DNA from: Closterium sp. Naga37s-1
Taxonomy: Eukaryota > Streptophyta > Zygnematophyceae > Desmidiales > Closteriaceae
Reading direction: 5' to 3'
DNA length: 64,000 bases
NCBI GenBank assembly: GCA_947471745.1
Contig: CANJKZ010000514.1
Location: forward strand, 613,501-677,500
Below the pieces are notes generated by a model that did not search any database, was not told the origin of the DNA, and saw only the letters and a list, made by a program, of their open reading frames with translations. The position numbers were made by a program, and so were the translations under genes. Shown piece by piece: positions 35,879 through 45,772 of this stretch. Each line of letters opens with the position of its first letter. Positions within the stretch are counted from its first letter, which is position 1.

Positions 35879-37039
35879 TACGGTACCGGTACTTGGTTTG
35901 TCAGCAATTGACTTGCTTGCAAGTTGTGAATGGATTTCTCACATTCTTTTTCTGGCATGGAGGCTAGCTGACAAAAAAGCACATGCAATCTTCAGTTATG
36001 ATAAACTGCTTAAAGCCCGAGTACCACATGGTATATTTCAAGTTCAAGATTCTTGAACTTGAAGTCGCAAAAAAACAGGGTAACCCTCTTTGGTTTGAAA
36101 CTCAACTCGCGACCCCGGGAAAACCTCTTGCGACCCTCACTCCTGATTGGTTTCAGTGACCAGTCGCACGACAGACCCGTCCATCGCCCACAATATTGCC
36201 TGGATCACCTCTCACATATCTTGAAGACCAAGTAGTACCTCTAGTCCACTATGACACACGTAACTACCCGTAGTCTCCAGTCTGTCATCACGGCCTTCTT
36301 CCCGTAAGTGCAATCGCGCTTGCACGTTCCTACACTTCGCTGTTGCCAGCTCCTGCGATGGTCGGTAAGCTAGTAATCTGGGGTAAGGATCGTCTCGAAC
36401 ACGTTTCTGTTGTGGCGTTGAGTAGGTGGCGCTGATACCCAGCACGTGCGTTGCTTGCTCTGTTTTTCTATTTCCCGTTAGCATCGAGCTGATTTAGTGG
36501 TGAGGTGACTTCGGGTGAGCAACACTTTCCATGCTCGATGCAAGAGAGGATGTGTGAGAGAGGATGTGTGCGACACATTTGTCGCTTTGGGTTGGTGGGA
36601 TTCGCAGGTTTGGTGAGTGCGAAATGTTCACTTGTTGGCGGAGGATAATTGTTCTCGCCAAAGGCAGCCAACCGAAATAGGCTTCGCAGATCTCGCATAC
36701 AGCCTATTTCAAATCCACATAACTTGATAATTTACCATGCTGACCCCGGGCTTTAAGCAGTAGGTACCGGTATGAGAACATGCTGTGAAGCAGAATGGAT
36801 CTCATTCGCATAATTCAAGCTGCTAGCAACACTGGCTACAACAGGTGAAGTCCAATGCTAGTCTAACGACCATGGATTGCATGGCACGTCTCTGACCAAT
36901 AGTGGAACCTCTCTACTTGCCTACAGAAAGTAACAAGTATTGAATTTGAGCCCACGCCCCTCATACAAAGAGAGGACATCCGTATAAGCCCCCCCCTTCC
37001 TCCCTCCCCCCCCGTCCCTTAGCATCCTTCGGGAGAAAC
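35879..37039. other. Intergenic, convergent 3' ends of PHR2 and SAR1
   Basis: 1.16 kb of lower-GC sequence with short ORFs only. It contains a run ccccccccttcctccctcccccccc near 36990 and no recognisable gene or RNA. Confidence 0.5.
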
Positions 37040-37835
37040 CTACTTGATGTATTGCGAAAGCCACTTAATGCCCTCACCGTATCCCATCTTACGCACCACA
37101 CTGCACATGAAGACTTCAATCGGTCTGATGTTGGACTCAGCCAAATTTACCTTGCCCTTTCCTGTCGTGTAGTTAGTCAGGCCCAGAGAATAACGGAGCT
37201 CATCTTCGGATGCGGCAGTTGGAATGTCGATTTTGTTTCCCAAGATCAGAAACGGCACGAGCGCCAGAGAGTCGTCTGAAAGTAGTCCATCGAGTTCCTT
37301 CTTCGACTCGATGAATCTCTCCTTATCAGCAGCGTCGACAAGGTACACTATGGCATCCACCTGCAGGGAAAATAAATGCTAATCGCTCAAGACTACCAGG
37401 AGGACTCTATATGGACACGAGTAACAATAAATAACAGCAACCACTGACCTTCGCGTAATAGTCCTTCCAAACGCGTCGGGCTATCTGATGACCACCAAGA
37501 TCAAACGCCTTGAACTTGATCTTCCCGATACTCAGCTCTTCCGATGTTGGATGCTGTGTTGGCTGATGCTGAGCTAGTCTCTGCATCGACAAACCAGCAT
37601 GAAGAGATCACCTTCTTAAGCAGCATACAAACAAAAAATGGATCAAACTTCATCGAGAAAATTCTCCCGTGATCACCATAAGATTCAAGCAGCTCCACTA
37701 ACTCACCTCATCCTTCAACATATGCAGCAAGGTGGTCTTTCCGGCATTGTCTAACCCCAAAAACAATATCTTCGCCTCTTTCTGCCATAGACCGAGCGTG
37801 GCTAGAACGCTATAGAACCAGTCGACTAAGAACAT
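37040..37835 (-). CDS. SAR1: SAR1-type small GTPase of COPII vesicles
   Basis: Three exons on the minus strand, 37835-37707, 37580-37449 and 37360-37040, join in phase 0 to exactly 193 aa, the usual SAR1 length. The N-terminus ([18 protein letters not shown]) is the hydrophobic amphipathic helix that inserts into ER membrane. GLDNAGKT (residues 27-34) is the P-loop, PTSEEL the switch I region, DLGGH (70-74) switch II, and NKID the guanine-specificity motif. SAR1-GTP recruits Sec23/24 and Sec13/31 at ER exit sites. It lacks the N-terminal glycine for myristoylation found in ARF, which supports SAR1 over ARF. The gene is complete with all GTP-binding motifs intact. It lies downstream of the pyruvate kinase gene in the same orientation. 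Confidence 0.97.
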
Positions 37836-38406
37836 GTTGACCTGATACTAGTCTCGAACAAGATCCCAAAAACCTTCTCAAATTTCCTAACTACGGTATG
37901 CTGGAATGGTGTGGGAATGCACTGACTTGGCTGTTTCGTGTGTACGTAGGTCTGTGCGACGTGTGCGACCGTTGCCCTGATGTATGGGGTTTCGCGCCAC
38001 TCACATCGCAGCAACAGATCCCCGCAATGGCCGAACAGCTCACAGCAAAAGCAGCAACAGCACTTTACCGTATAAGGGAAACTGTCGCTAACAAGTACAA
38101 GCCCATTTGTTTCTCAAAATTGCAATACAGAGATGCACAAGTTTATTGGAAAAGCATTGGTTCTTACCTAAAAGAGGCATTTTAGAAGTGTACATTCACA
38201 AATGTCTTTTGATCCACACACAAGAAACCGTGTTTCATATAATCAAGTGGGTATATACCGTATATTCTTTGAAATTCTTGCGTACGGTACTGCCGTAATA
38301 ACACTGATGAAAGATGCTGGGACTGGCCCAGCTTCTAATACACTAAGAACATATCGCTTACAAGGGATGGATGTACGAAGAGGCTAAGGCTACAGCAATG
38401 TCATGG
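37836..38406. other. Spacer between pyruvate kinase 3' end and SAR1 start
   Basis: This 571-bp AT-rich spacer should contain the SAR1 promoter and the pyruvate kinase 3' UTR. I see no conserved ORF. Confidence 0.5.
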
Positions 38407-41400
38407 TTAGGTGCCAATCTCAAGGATCTTGACAACAAAGGAGTCGCCGAGCTTTTGCACGACGACGACACGGTCATGGGCGCGCATGAGACCCATCTCC
38501 CTGCCCTTCTCCATCGCCATCTTCAGCACCGTCTCGTTCGTCGTGATGTTGCTCGCCGACTGCCACCCACATGCACGGCACCGCACAGGTGGTGCCAAGA
38601 GAAGAAATCACACAGGTGGGTAAGGACGTTGAGGAAGAAAAGAAGAAGCACAGGAGCAGGGGTCTGGTAGCATGGATGAGGAATCAGAGCAGGGAAGCGG
38701 GAGTGGAGTGGAGGATGCAGGGTGCGCGTACCGGGTTGCGTGGGTCGGCGAGCATGGGGAAGAGGCCTCGAATGGCGAGGCACTGGCGGGCCTGGAAGGC
38801 ACCAGTGAAGCTCCACTTGAGCTGGTTGGTGCTGAGGCGCGGCACCACCACCACCAGCGTGGCCATCGTGGGCTTGTACTTGGCCACCAGCCTGCCATGC
38901 AGCCATAACAGTGCCGAGTCATAACAACACAAGTACTCGCCAACCCACAGGCCATGCGAGAGTTCTGAAGGAATGCATCCTGACCGCCACCTGGGAACTC
39001 GAACAAGTGCGTGAAAGGGCAATGGTGTGGTGTGATGCATGATGGAGTGCGCGTGGTTGGTGCGTGTGATGCATGAGTGCAGGGCTGACCTAGCTGTGCG
39101 GCCTGACGACGTGAAGACCACGATGGTTGACGCGCGCACCTTCTCAGCCGCACGCACCTGGTGGGACCAGCACCACAAAACCAAAGGGCACAACCACACG
39201 ACACAACTCCAGCGAGCGGGTGAGACATGGAGAGGGCCATTTGCAGCAGCAGCAGCAATCCAAACAGGGCGAGTTACGTTGGGACCCAGCACAAACCACA
39301 GGTCTGAGGTGCGACGACAAGCAGCACGCACGCGCATGCATGTGCTATGTGAGTGCGCTTGGCGACAAGGTGGTGCGGTGAAAAAGGGTGTGCGCGTACA
39401 GCGGAGGAGCAGATGGATTCGATGTGGGTCATGGGCTCGCCCACGTATTTGACCGTCTTCTTGAAGTAGAGCTGCTGGTTGTACACCTTCTCCGCCTGAC
39501 CCATGCATGCGCGGGAAAAGGGGGTATATAAGGAAGGTTGACAGTGCATGAGTGTGTGCCTGAGATAGTGGTGTAGTGAGAGGACAGCGAGAGAAAGCAC
39601 CGTGCAGCATGGCATGGCAGCACGGCACGGTACCTACCTCAGCGCAGATCTTGCGAACGGTCATGACGGTCTCCACGGGGTACAGCCCTCGCAGCGTCTC
39701 CGCTCCCAGAAGCACCGTGTGCGTGCCTGCTCTCGCACATCACACCGCACGCAGCACAGCAGCAAAACCACAAACGTGGTGTGTGGGGGAGACCAACACA
39801 AGTCCTACAAAAATCACAAGTTCCAGCAAAAAACAAACAAACAGGTGCGCACGGCAGCAGCTTGTTGCCACTATTCAACTATCTGTCGGGTACTGAAGTG
39901 CGGGGTGCATGGTGGGTGCACGGACCATCGAGCACGGCGTTGGCAACGTCGGTGGCCTCGGCTCTGGTGGGGCGCGGCGTGTCCGTCATGGTGTCGACGA
40001 CACGCGTGATGATGGACGGCTTGCCCGCCATGTTGCACTTGAAGATGGCCGCCTTCTGAAACAGAAACACCTGCGCTCCCCCGCACCACCGGGACCAGAA
40101 CAGGCAGGGTGTGGAGCCGTGGCACACGCAACAACGATACGTGATTAGCGGGAAAATGCTGTAGAGACCAATTTCCAATTCGGGGAGCTGAGGGTAGAAG
40201 AGACAATGGTATGGGTGGTGAAGGTAGGTGTGTCGAGGGCAGGGGTGCTGGTGCTGCACTCTGATTGTTACTGTGATCAAGGGGGTGAGAAGCCACATTA
40301 GTGTGCGTTGCTCTTGAGGCCGTGACAGGAGTCCTGCACCCACCTTCTCTGCTGGGAGGTCAATGCCCAGATCGCCTCGTGACAGGATGATGCCGTCTGC
40401 CTCCTGAAGGATCTCGTCGAAGTGCTTCAATCCCTGCTCACAAACAACCGCGCACCCAGCACCGAGACACAGTGAACGAGCAACAAGAGTATCAGCTGTA
40501 ACACAAACCAACGGGTGAAATGTGGGGGGGCCGTGGGATGGCATGGGAGAGAGCGAGGGCGGGTGCGAAATGGGAATTAGCAGGGCTGGGACAGTGGGTG
40601 CAGCTGACCTCCATGTTTTCAATCTTGGCATAGATCTGCGTCTGAGAGAGGTCGCCCAGCTTCGACAGCAGCGCTCGGGCCTGCCCGCGTGACAGAGAAT
40701 GAAACAGGATGGGAAGAGAGGGCAAGAAGAGCAACCCCCAGCCCCAGCAACAAATCCATGAGTAGGAGTACATGCCACTGCTCCTTCCCTCATACAAAGG
40801 GAAACAGTAGAGGTGTGGAGTAAAGGCGAAAAGGACAGTGTCAAAGATGTGCATGCAAGGGGGACCTGCGACAGCACCATGACAGAGAATGATGCAGCAC
40901 CTGAGAGCACCTGAGACAGCGCCTGAGACAGCATCCGAGGCAGCACTCAAGATAACCCCTGAGACAAGACCTGAAGTAGCAATTGAAACAGCACCTGAGG
41001 TAGCACCAGAGGCAGCACCTGAGGTATCACCTGAGGCAGCACCTGAAGTAGCACCTGAGGCAGCATGTGAGGCAGCATCCAAGACAGCACTTAAAAGAAG
41101 CACCTGAAGCAGCAGCAGCAGAGCACCTGGCGGACGTCGTCAGCGTGGCGTGTGAAGGAGAGGGAGATGATGTCGATGCTGTTGCGCTGCCCCCACGTGG
41201 CAATCAGCCGCTTGTCCTCCTCCGTCAGCGTCGGCAGATCTATGCGCACCTGTGCCGCCCAGGGGCGCAGGTGATGGGGGGGACAACACGGTTGACATGA
41301 GGGGCATGGAGACGAGAGGACAACTAGGGAACGGCGAGAGGGAGGAGAGAGAGGCTGGAGGAAGCGCGGAAAGGTGTGGAGTGGGTAGAAGGGAGAGAGG

Positions 41401-43703
41401 ATGGTGGAGAGGATGCAAGTAGGAGAAGTACTACGAATCCTGTAAACTGAAGCAAAGCACGAGGAAATGTGATGTTGACACGGGAAGGGACGGAAATGAG
41501 ATGGGGATGGGAATGGGGATGTGCAGCAGCGCTATAGGCGAGATCACCAACCTGTGCCACGTGGGCCGTGAACACAGTGCCCGCCAGCGTGGCACTGTTC
41601 TTAACGAAGCAGATCACATCAGCGCCCTTCGTCTCGTGGACCTGGTAGCATGGCGGCACGAGCACGTGGGCAACACAAGGTGAGGATGAATGACTCCGCA
41701 CACCGGGCCGGGACTTGCAAGGCACAGTGGCAGCAGAGCAGAGCAGACGTGGGCACATCGGAGGGAGTGCTTGCAAGGTACAGGAAAACGAGAATCAAGC
41801 AGCTTATCAGAAATGGAGAGGCGAGGCCCAGGGAAAGGCGCGGGCGAGGGCGAGGGCGAGGACGCGGCTAGGGAGGGTGGCGAGGGCGAAGAGAGAGCAA
41901 GGGCGGAGGGGGTGCACCTCGAGCCAGACGGAGGTGGTTTCGCTGCCCGTGAACAGGTACTGCCCCACGAAGATCTCATCTCCCGGCTTCACTGCCTGCA
42001 CGCGGCGCCACAGAGACAGCGTGCAGTGAGAGTGCGTTTGCAAAGGAAGTGGCGGAATGCATGGGCGCATGTACGCGTGTGCAAGGGCAGTTGCACGTGG
42101 GAGCAGGTGCGTGTGAATGGGAGCACCGTTGGCCGGAGGGGTGAAGGGATTGCAGCAAGTGAAGGCAAGGCATACTTTGGCGAGGCATACCTTGGCGAGG
42201 CACACATACCTTGGCGAGGCACACATACCTTGGCGAGGCCCTTGAAGTTGATGGGGAGCAGCTGCGAGGAGATGGGCGCGGCGGAGGGGCTGGGCGTGAT
42301 GGTGATGGAGTCGCCGGCCGTGAGCGAGATGGGGCTGCCCGACGCGTTGTGGATCGTGATCTCCGGCCCCATCGTGTCAAACATCACCTGGGAGCCACGC
42401 CATGCCACCGCGCCCCGCACGGCGCAGTGAACCAAAACGGCCACACGAAGGCCGCACACGACAATCACACATGACGATCACACACACATGACGACCACAC
42501 ACGATGGTGACAGGCGACGTTGGCAGGGAGGGAGAAAGGAAGAGGGTAAGAAATCGCCAAAGGAACACGGACATCACACATCGCGTTTCCGGCATCGAGA
42601 AAAGAGGCACACACGAGGGTCAAGTGGAGTGGCGCATGGGTGACACAAGCAACACTGTAGAAGGTAAGGTAAGGGGTGTGATAAAGTGCGTGTGTACTGG
42701 ACTCAGCCGGGGCGAGGAGAGTGTGAACGCGGTTCTGTGGGAAAAGTGGGCGCGAGGGACCCTTACCGCACAGAGCTTCTTCGTCTTGCGCATGGCCGCG
42801 CGAAGGTTGTCCAGCGTGGTTTGGTGATAGTCCGAGTCCCCATGCGAGAAGTCGAATCGCGCGACTGCGAGCACGGGAACCAACGCAACACGTGGGGGAG
42901 AGGGAGCGAGATGACGAGCCTTGACAGAGCCAGCAGGAAGACGGACAATGGCAGTGCGGAGCGAGAGGTCCGTACCGTTCATGCCGGCTTCCAGCAGCCC
43001 TTCCAGCACCTCAACGCTCTGGCTCGTCCCACCAACGGTCGCAACGATCTTGGTCAGACATGGCAGCGATTTCTGCGGAGCATGATCGACATCGGGAACA
43101 CACAGGTGACGATGCAGAAAAGTTCCGAATGATGTGCGTGTGTGTGTGTGTGCGCGCGCGCGCGCGCGCGTGCGTGTGTGGGGGTTGGGCTGTTTAATAA
43201 AATTGTCAATATCAATTGTCATCAATGAACCGCCGAGTCCATCGAACAATCGAGACTGAAATAAACGATCAGTCGCTAAGAGAAATTCGACACTGCAAGG
43301 CGGTGATTGGGGAAAAACCAGGTGATGGGGAGAAGACAGGTGATGGGGAGAACGCACATGGTAGGACGAGGACTCGAGAATGGATGCCAACCGGATTGGC
43401 TCCTCCAGGAGGAGATGGCTCGCCTGCACGCACCGCAGAGGCAGTGACAAAAGGAGACCCGATCACAAGACAAAGGCAATCGTTCCATCTTTCTCCCGTT
43501 ACTCAACCCAGAAAGCGGCAACAGGAGCAAATAAAGCAGGTCCAGGATGCATCAATATGAATCGGATGAAAACGATCCAAAAACTACTAGAAGGGCAAAG
43601 AGCTATTGGACAAGAAGGATGTCGAAGACAATGACATAAGAGATAAGTGGAGGAGGGCATACGGAGTGACAAATTGCTGAAGCCTTACATTATAAGGAGC
43701 CAT
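38407..43703 (-). CDS. Pyruvate kinase, plant cytosolic type
   Basis: Sixteen exons on the minus strand: 43703-43689, 43423-43358, 43072-42976, 42864-42767, 42387-42229, 41995-41918, 41641-41552, 41249-41127, 40680-40609, 40433-40344, 40070-39926, 39726-39638, 39495-39400, 39157-39090, 38891-38732 and 38559-38407. Together they give about 532 aa. The protein follows the plant subgroup beginning with [14 protein letters not shown]. Recognisable segments are [110 protein letters not shown] and, near the end, [17 protein letters not shown]. It converts phosphoenolpyruvate and ADP to pyruvate and ATP. The first exon (MAPYN, 15 nt) is inferred from an ATG followed by a GT donor and is the least certain part. 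Two introns begin in tandem repeats that copy the donor. Confidence 0.94.
40880..41125. repeat. Degenerate 15-bp repeat at the start of a pyruvate kinase intron
   Basis: The plus-strand unit is close to gaggcagcacctgag; on the minus strand it reads GCTGCCTCAGGTGCT. It recurs about 14 times immediately inside the intron that follows exon 41249-41127, whose donor is itself CAG|GTGCTC. Many units therefore resemble the real 5' splice site. Confidence 0.85.
42173..42240. repeat. Tandem copies of a 5' splice site in pyruvate kinase
   Basis: taccttggcgaggcacaca is repeated with a 19-bp period, with acc at 42227, 42208 and 42189, plus a decayed copy (tactttgg) upstream. On the minus strand each copy reads CTCGCCAAG|GTATG, the same as the exon 42387-42229 junction. 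Confidence 0.9.
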
Positions 43704-44119
43704 GTTCGTTAAATAAGGCTGGAAAGAGAACGAAGTTAGTTAGCGGCAAGTACTGCTGTTTACTCTCCTTCGATCCAACCAAAGGAGATGATGGTGGCAG
43801 GCGAAGTAGGCAGAGTATGCTGCCAAGCCTGTTTGGTGTTTGAAAACCCAAAGCCACCTGAATTTCCGAGCGTAGTACGATAGGTTGATATCGGACGCCA
43901 CTGACTGGCCGACGAATCGCAATTCAAGTTCCGGCAAGTGAAATGCTCCAAACCAGAAATCAAAGCCCAATCGGAGGGGCCCTAAGGAGAATAACTGTGG
44001 TTGTGGCACGGAGAAGCCATACGTCAAACAAGGTTCTATAAACAGGTTAGGTTATAAACAGGTCAAAGAATAATACCATAGAACTATCTAGAAACATGGT
44101 CAGCATCCTATAAGGAGCA
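43704..44119. other. Upstream region of pyruvate kinase
   Basis: 416 bp between the inferred pyruvate kinase start and the first retroelement LTR. A minus-strand ORF (43740-44027) shows no recognisable domain. Promoter content is assumed from position only. Confidence 0.4.
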
Positions 44120-44846
44120 TGTTGGAGTATGAAGGGAATTGACTTTAACATTCCCGTAGGTGCAGCTGTACCGCACCCGTCACTATCGAAGCAGCACTAG
44201 CAGCAGTATTGGATCAGCCCGTATCAAGGGCAGGAAGGTCAACAGTCGCAAATGTTAACTGTCGCAAATGTTGACCATCTGGACCGATTGACTCACCAGC
44301 GAAGAATAGCAACAAGCGTAACCGTCTGTATGTACGGTTATACGCAGCGACTCGGTAACAAGAAGAAGAGAAATAGCCAGAGTCACTCTGAAACTGCCTA
44401 TAAAACACATAGAATAAGGGAATGTACCCCTTTGAGTACGTGGCTAGCTAGATCTATTTATTGTGTGTATTTTATTTTTTTTAAATAAATCTTGTCATTT
44501 ACACATCCACTATGCACAAGGTCGCTATCACAAGTATTCCGCTACCAAAACTCTCTAAAGCAATCATATCCTATATAAGATCCTCACTCTAGCATGGTAT
44601 GAGAGCTAGTTACGATTATAGGAACTGCTAAAAGTCTTCAACAATACAAACTTCACTAACGTCAAGGGCAAGCATCATGCCAGGCGCAGATTGTGGAGAG
44701 GCTGGAGAAAATCCAGTACTCCCCTCCACCAATATCGCTTTTACAACAACGACCGTGGATTCAGCGCTCCTCGAGCAGCTCATCTCCCGCATCAGCGCCC
44801 TAGAGAGCCACCAACCAATAAGCATCGACGGCTCTAGTTACGCCCT
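44120..44846 (+). mobile_element. Copia-like element G, 5' LTR and gag start only
   Basis: A TG...CA block (44120-44594, about 475 bp) is followed directly by tggtatgagagctag. That is one base off the usual initiator-methionine-tRNA primer-binding site. An ORF then starts at 44677 (MPGADCGEAGENPVLPSTN) with a heptad-like stretch LLEQLISRISALE, as in gag N-termini. The frame is cut at 44847 by the TRIM element. No second LTR is in the window, so the LTR call rests on its ends and the primer-binding site. Confidence 0.6.
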
Positions 44847-45369
44847 GTTGAAATTAAGAGGTCGCTAGAGTAGCGGAAATACTATAGGAATTAACGACGT
44901 CCCTACGGCGGGGCAATGGTCACTCAGAGGTAGCTCTCGTGGCTTGTAACTTGGTGCCAGAGCGGCGGCCGAGGGTAGGCCGGACACAAGGATGAGAATT
45001 GTGTAATAAGAACAATGCAATACATTCAGATATATAGGAATCATAGCAGGCAGGCAGTTACCAAGGCGCAACTGTATTACAGTTGCGCTGTAACGCTTCA
45101 GTTGCCCTGTTACTGTCGCGCTGGCGCGACTGTTCAGCTTCGGCAAGGGCGCGATATTATGCCGCGCCCTGCAGGGCGGTTTCGTGTACTGTGCATGCTG
45201 CCCCACTGCTCAATTCGACGCTTCAGCTGCCACGAGGTCGCGACCACTGTACGCGGTCGCGCCCTGCAGCTCGAGTCTTGGGTCTGAAACACTCGATATG
45301 GAGAGCTTTGCTTCTGCACTTCGAACAGTGCAGTACAATGAAATATTACGTAAAAACATATTCGCAACA
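44847..45369 (-). repeat. 3' LTR of the TRIM element
   Basis: A 523-bp LTR whose first ~105 bp are repeated at 45668-45772 with a few changes (attaag/aataag, ctatagg/ctctagg). Confidence 0.85.
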
Positions 45370-45772
45370 CTCCCCTCCACTGTTAGAAGTGTAGAAACGA
45401 GGAGAGATAAAGTTATGCCGGGTTGAAGCTGTGAAGTCCTTGCCGGGGAATTTGCCGGAACGCCTTGAAAGGCGCCTTGCCGAGTCGCTCGAAATGTTGC
45501 GTCGGCATGTTGAAGTATTGAAGATTTCCTCCACGTAATGCTCCGTGGGAAGTGGCAGGTCGAGCCTGCTCCAGGAGATGCTCCTGGTGATGAAGAAGGT
45601 GGTGAGCCAGACTGAGTAAATCTGCTCCCACAGGTTCCAAGGGTTTGAACGCTTGCTACTGATACCATGTTGAAAATAAGAGGTCGCTAGAGTAGCGGAA
45701 ATACTCTAGGAATTAACGACGTCCCTACGGCGGGGCAATGGTCACTCAGAGGTAGCTCTCGTGGCTTGTAAC
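44847..45772 (-). mobile_element. TRIM (miniature LTR retrotransposon), 5' LTR truncated
   Basis: The left LTR spans 44847-45369 (523 bp, TG...CA). The right LTR starts at 45668 and matches the left for 105 bp before element C interrupts it at 45773. Between them lie only 298 bp. The minus-strand primer-binding site TGGTATCAGTAGC adjoins the right LTR, and the polypurine tract GTGGAGGGGAG adjoins the left LTR. There is no coding capacity, the defining structure of a TRIM. The rest of the right LTR is not found elsewhere in the window. Confidence 0.85.
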
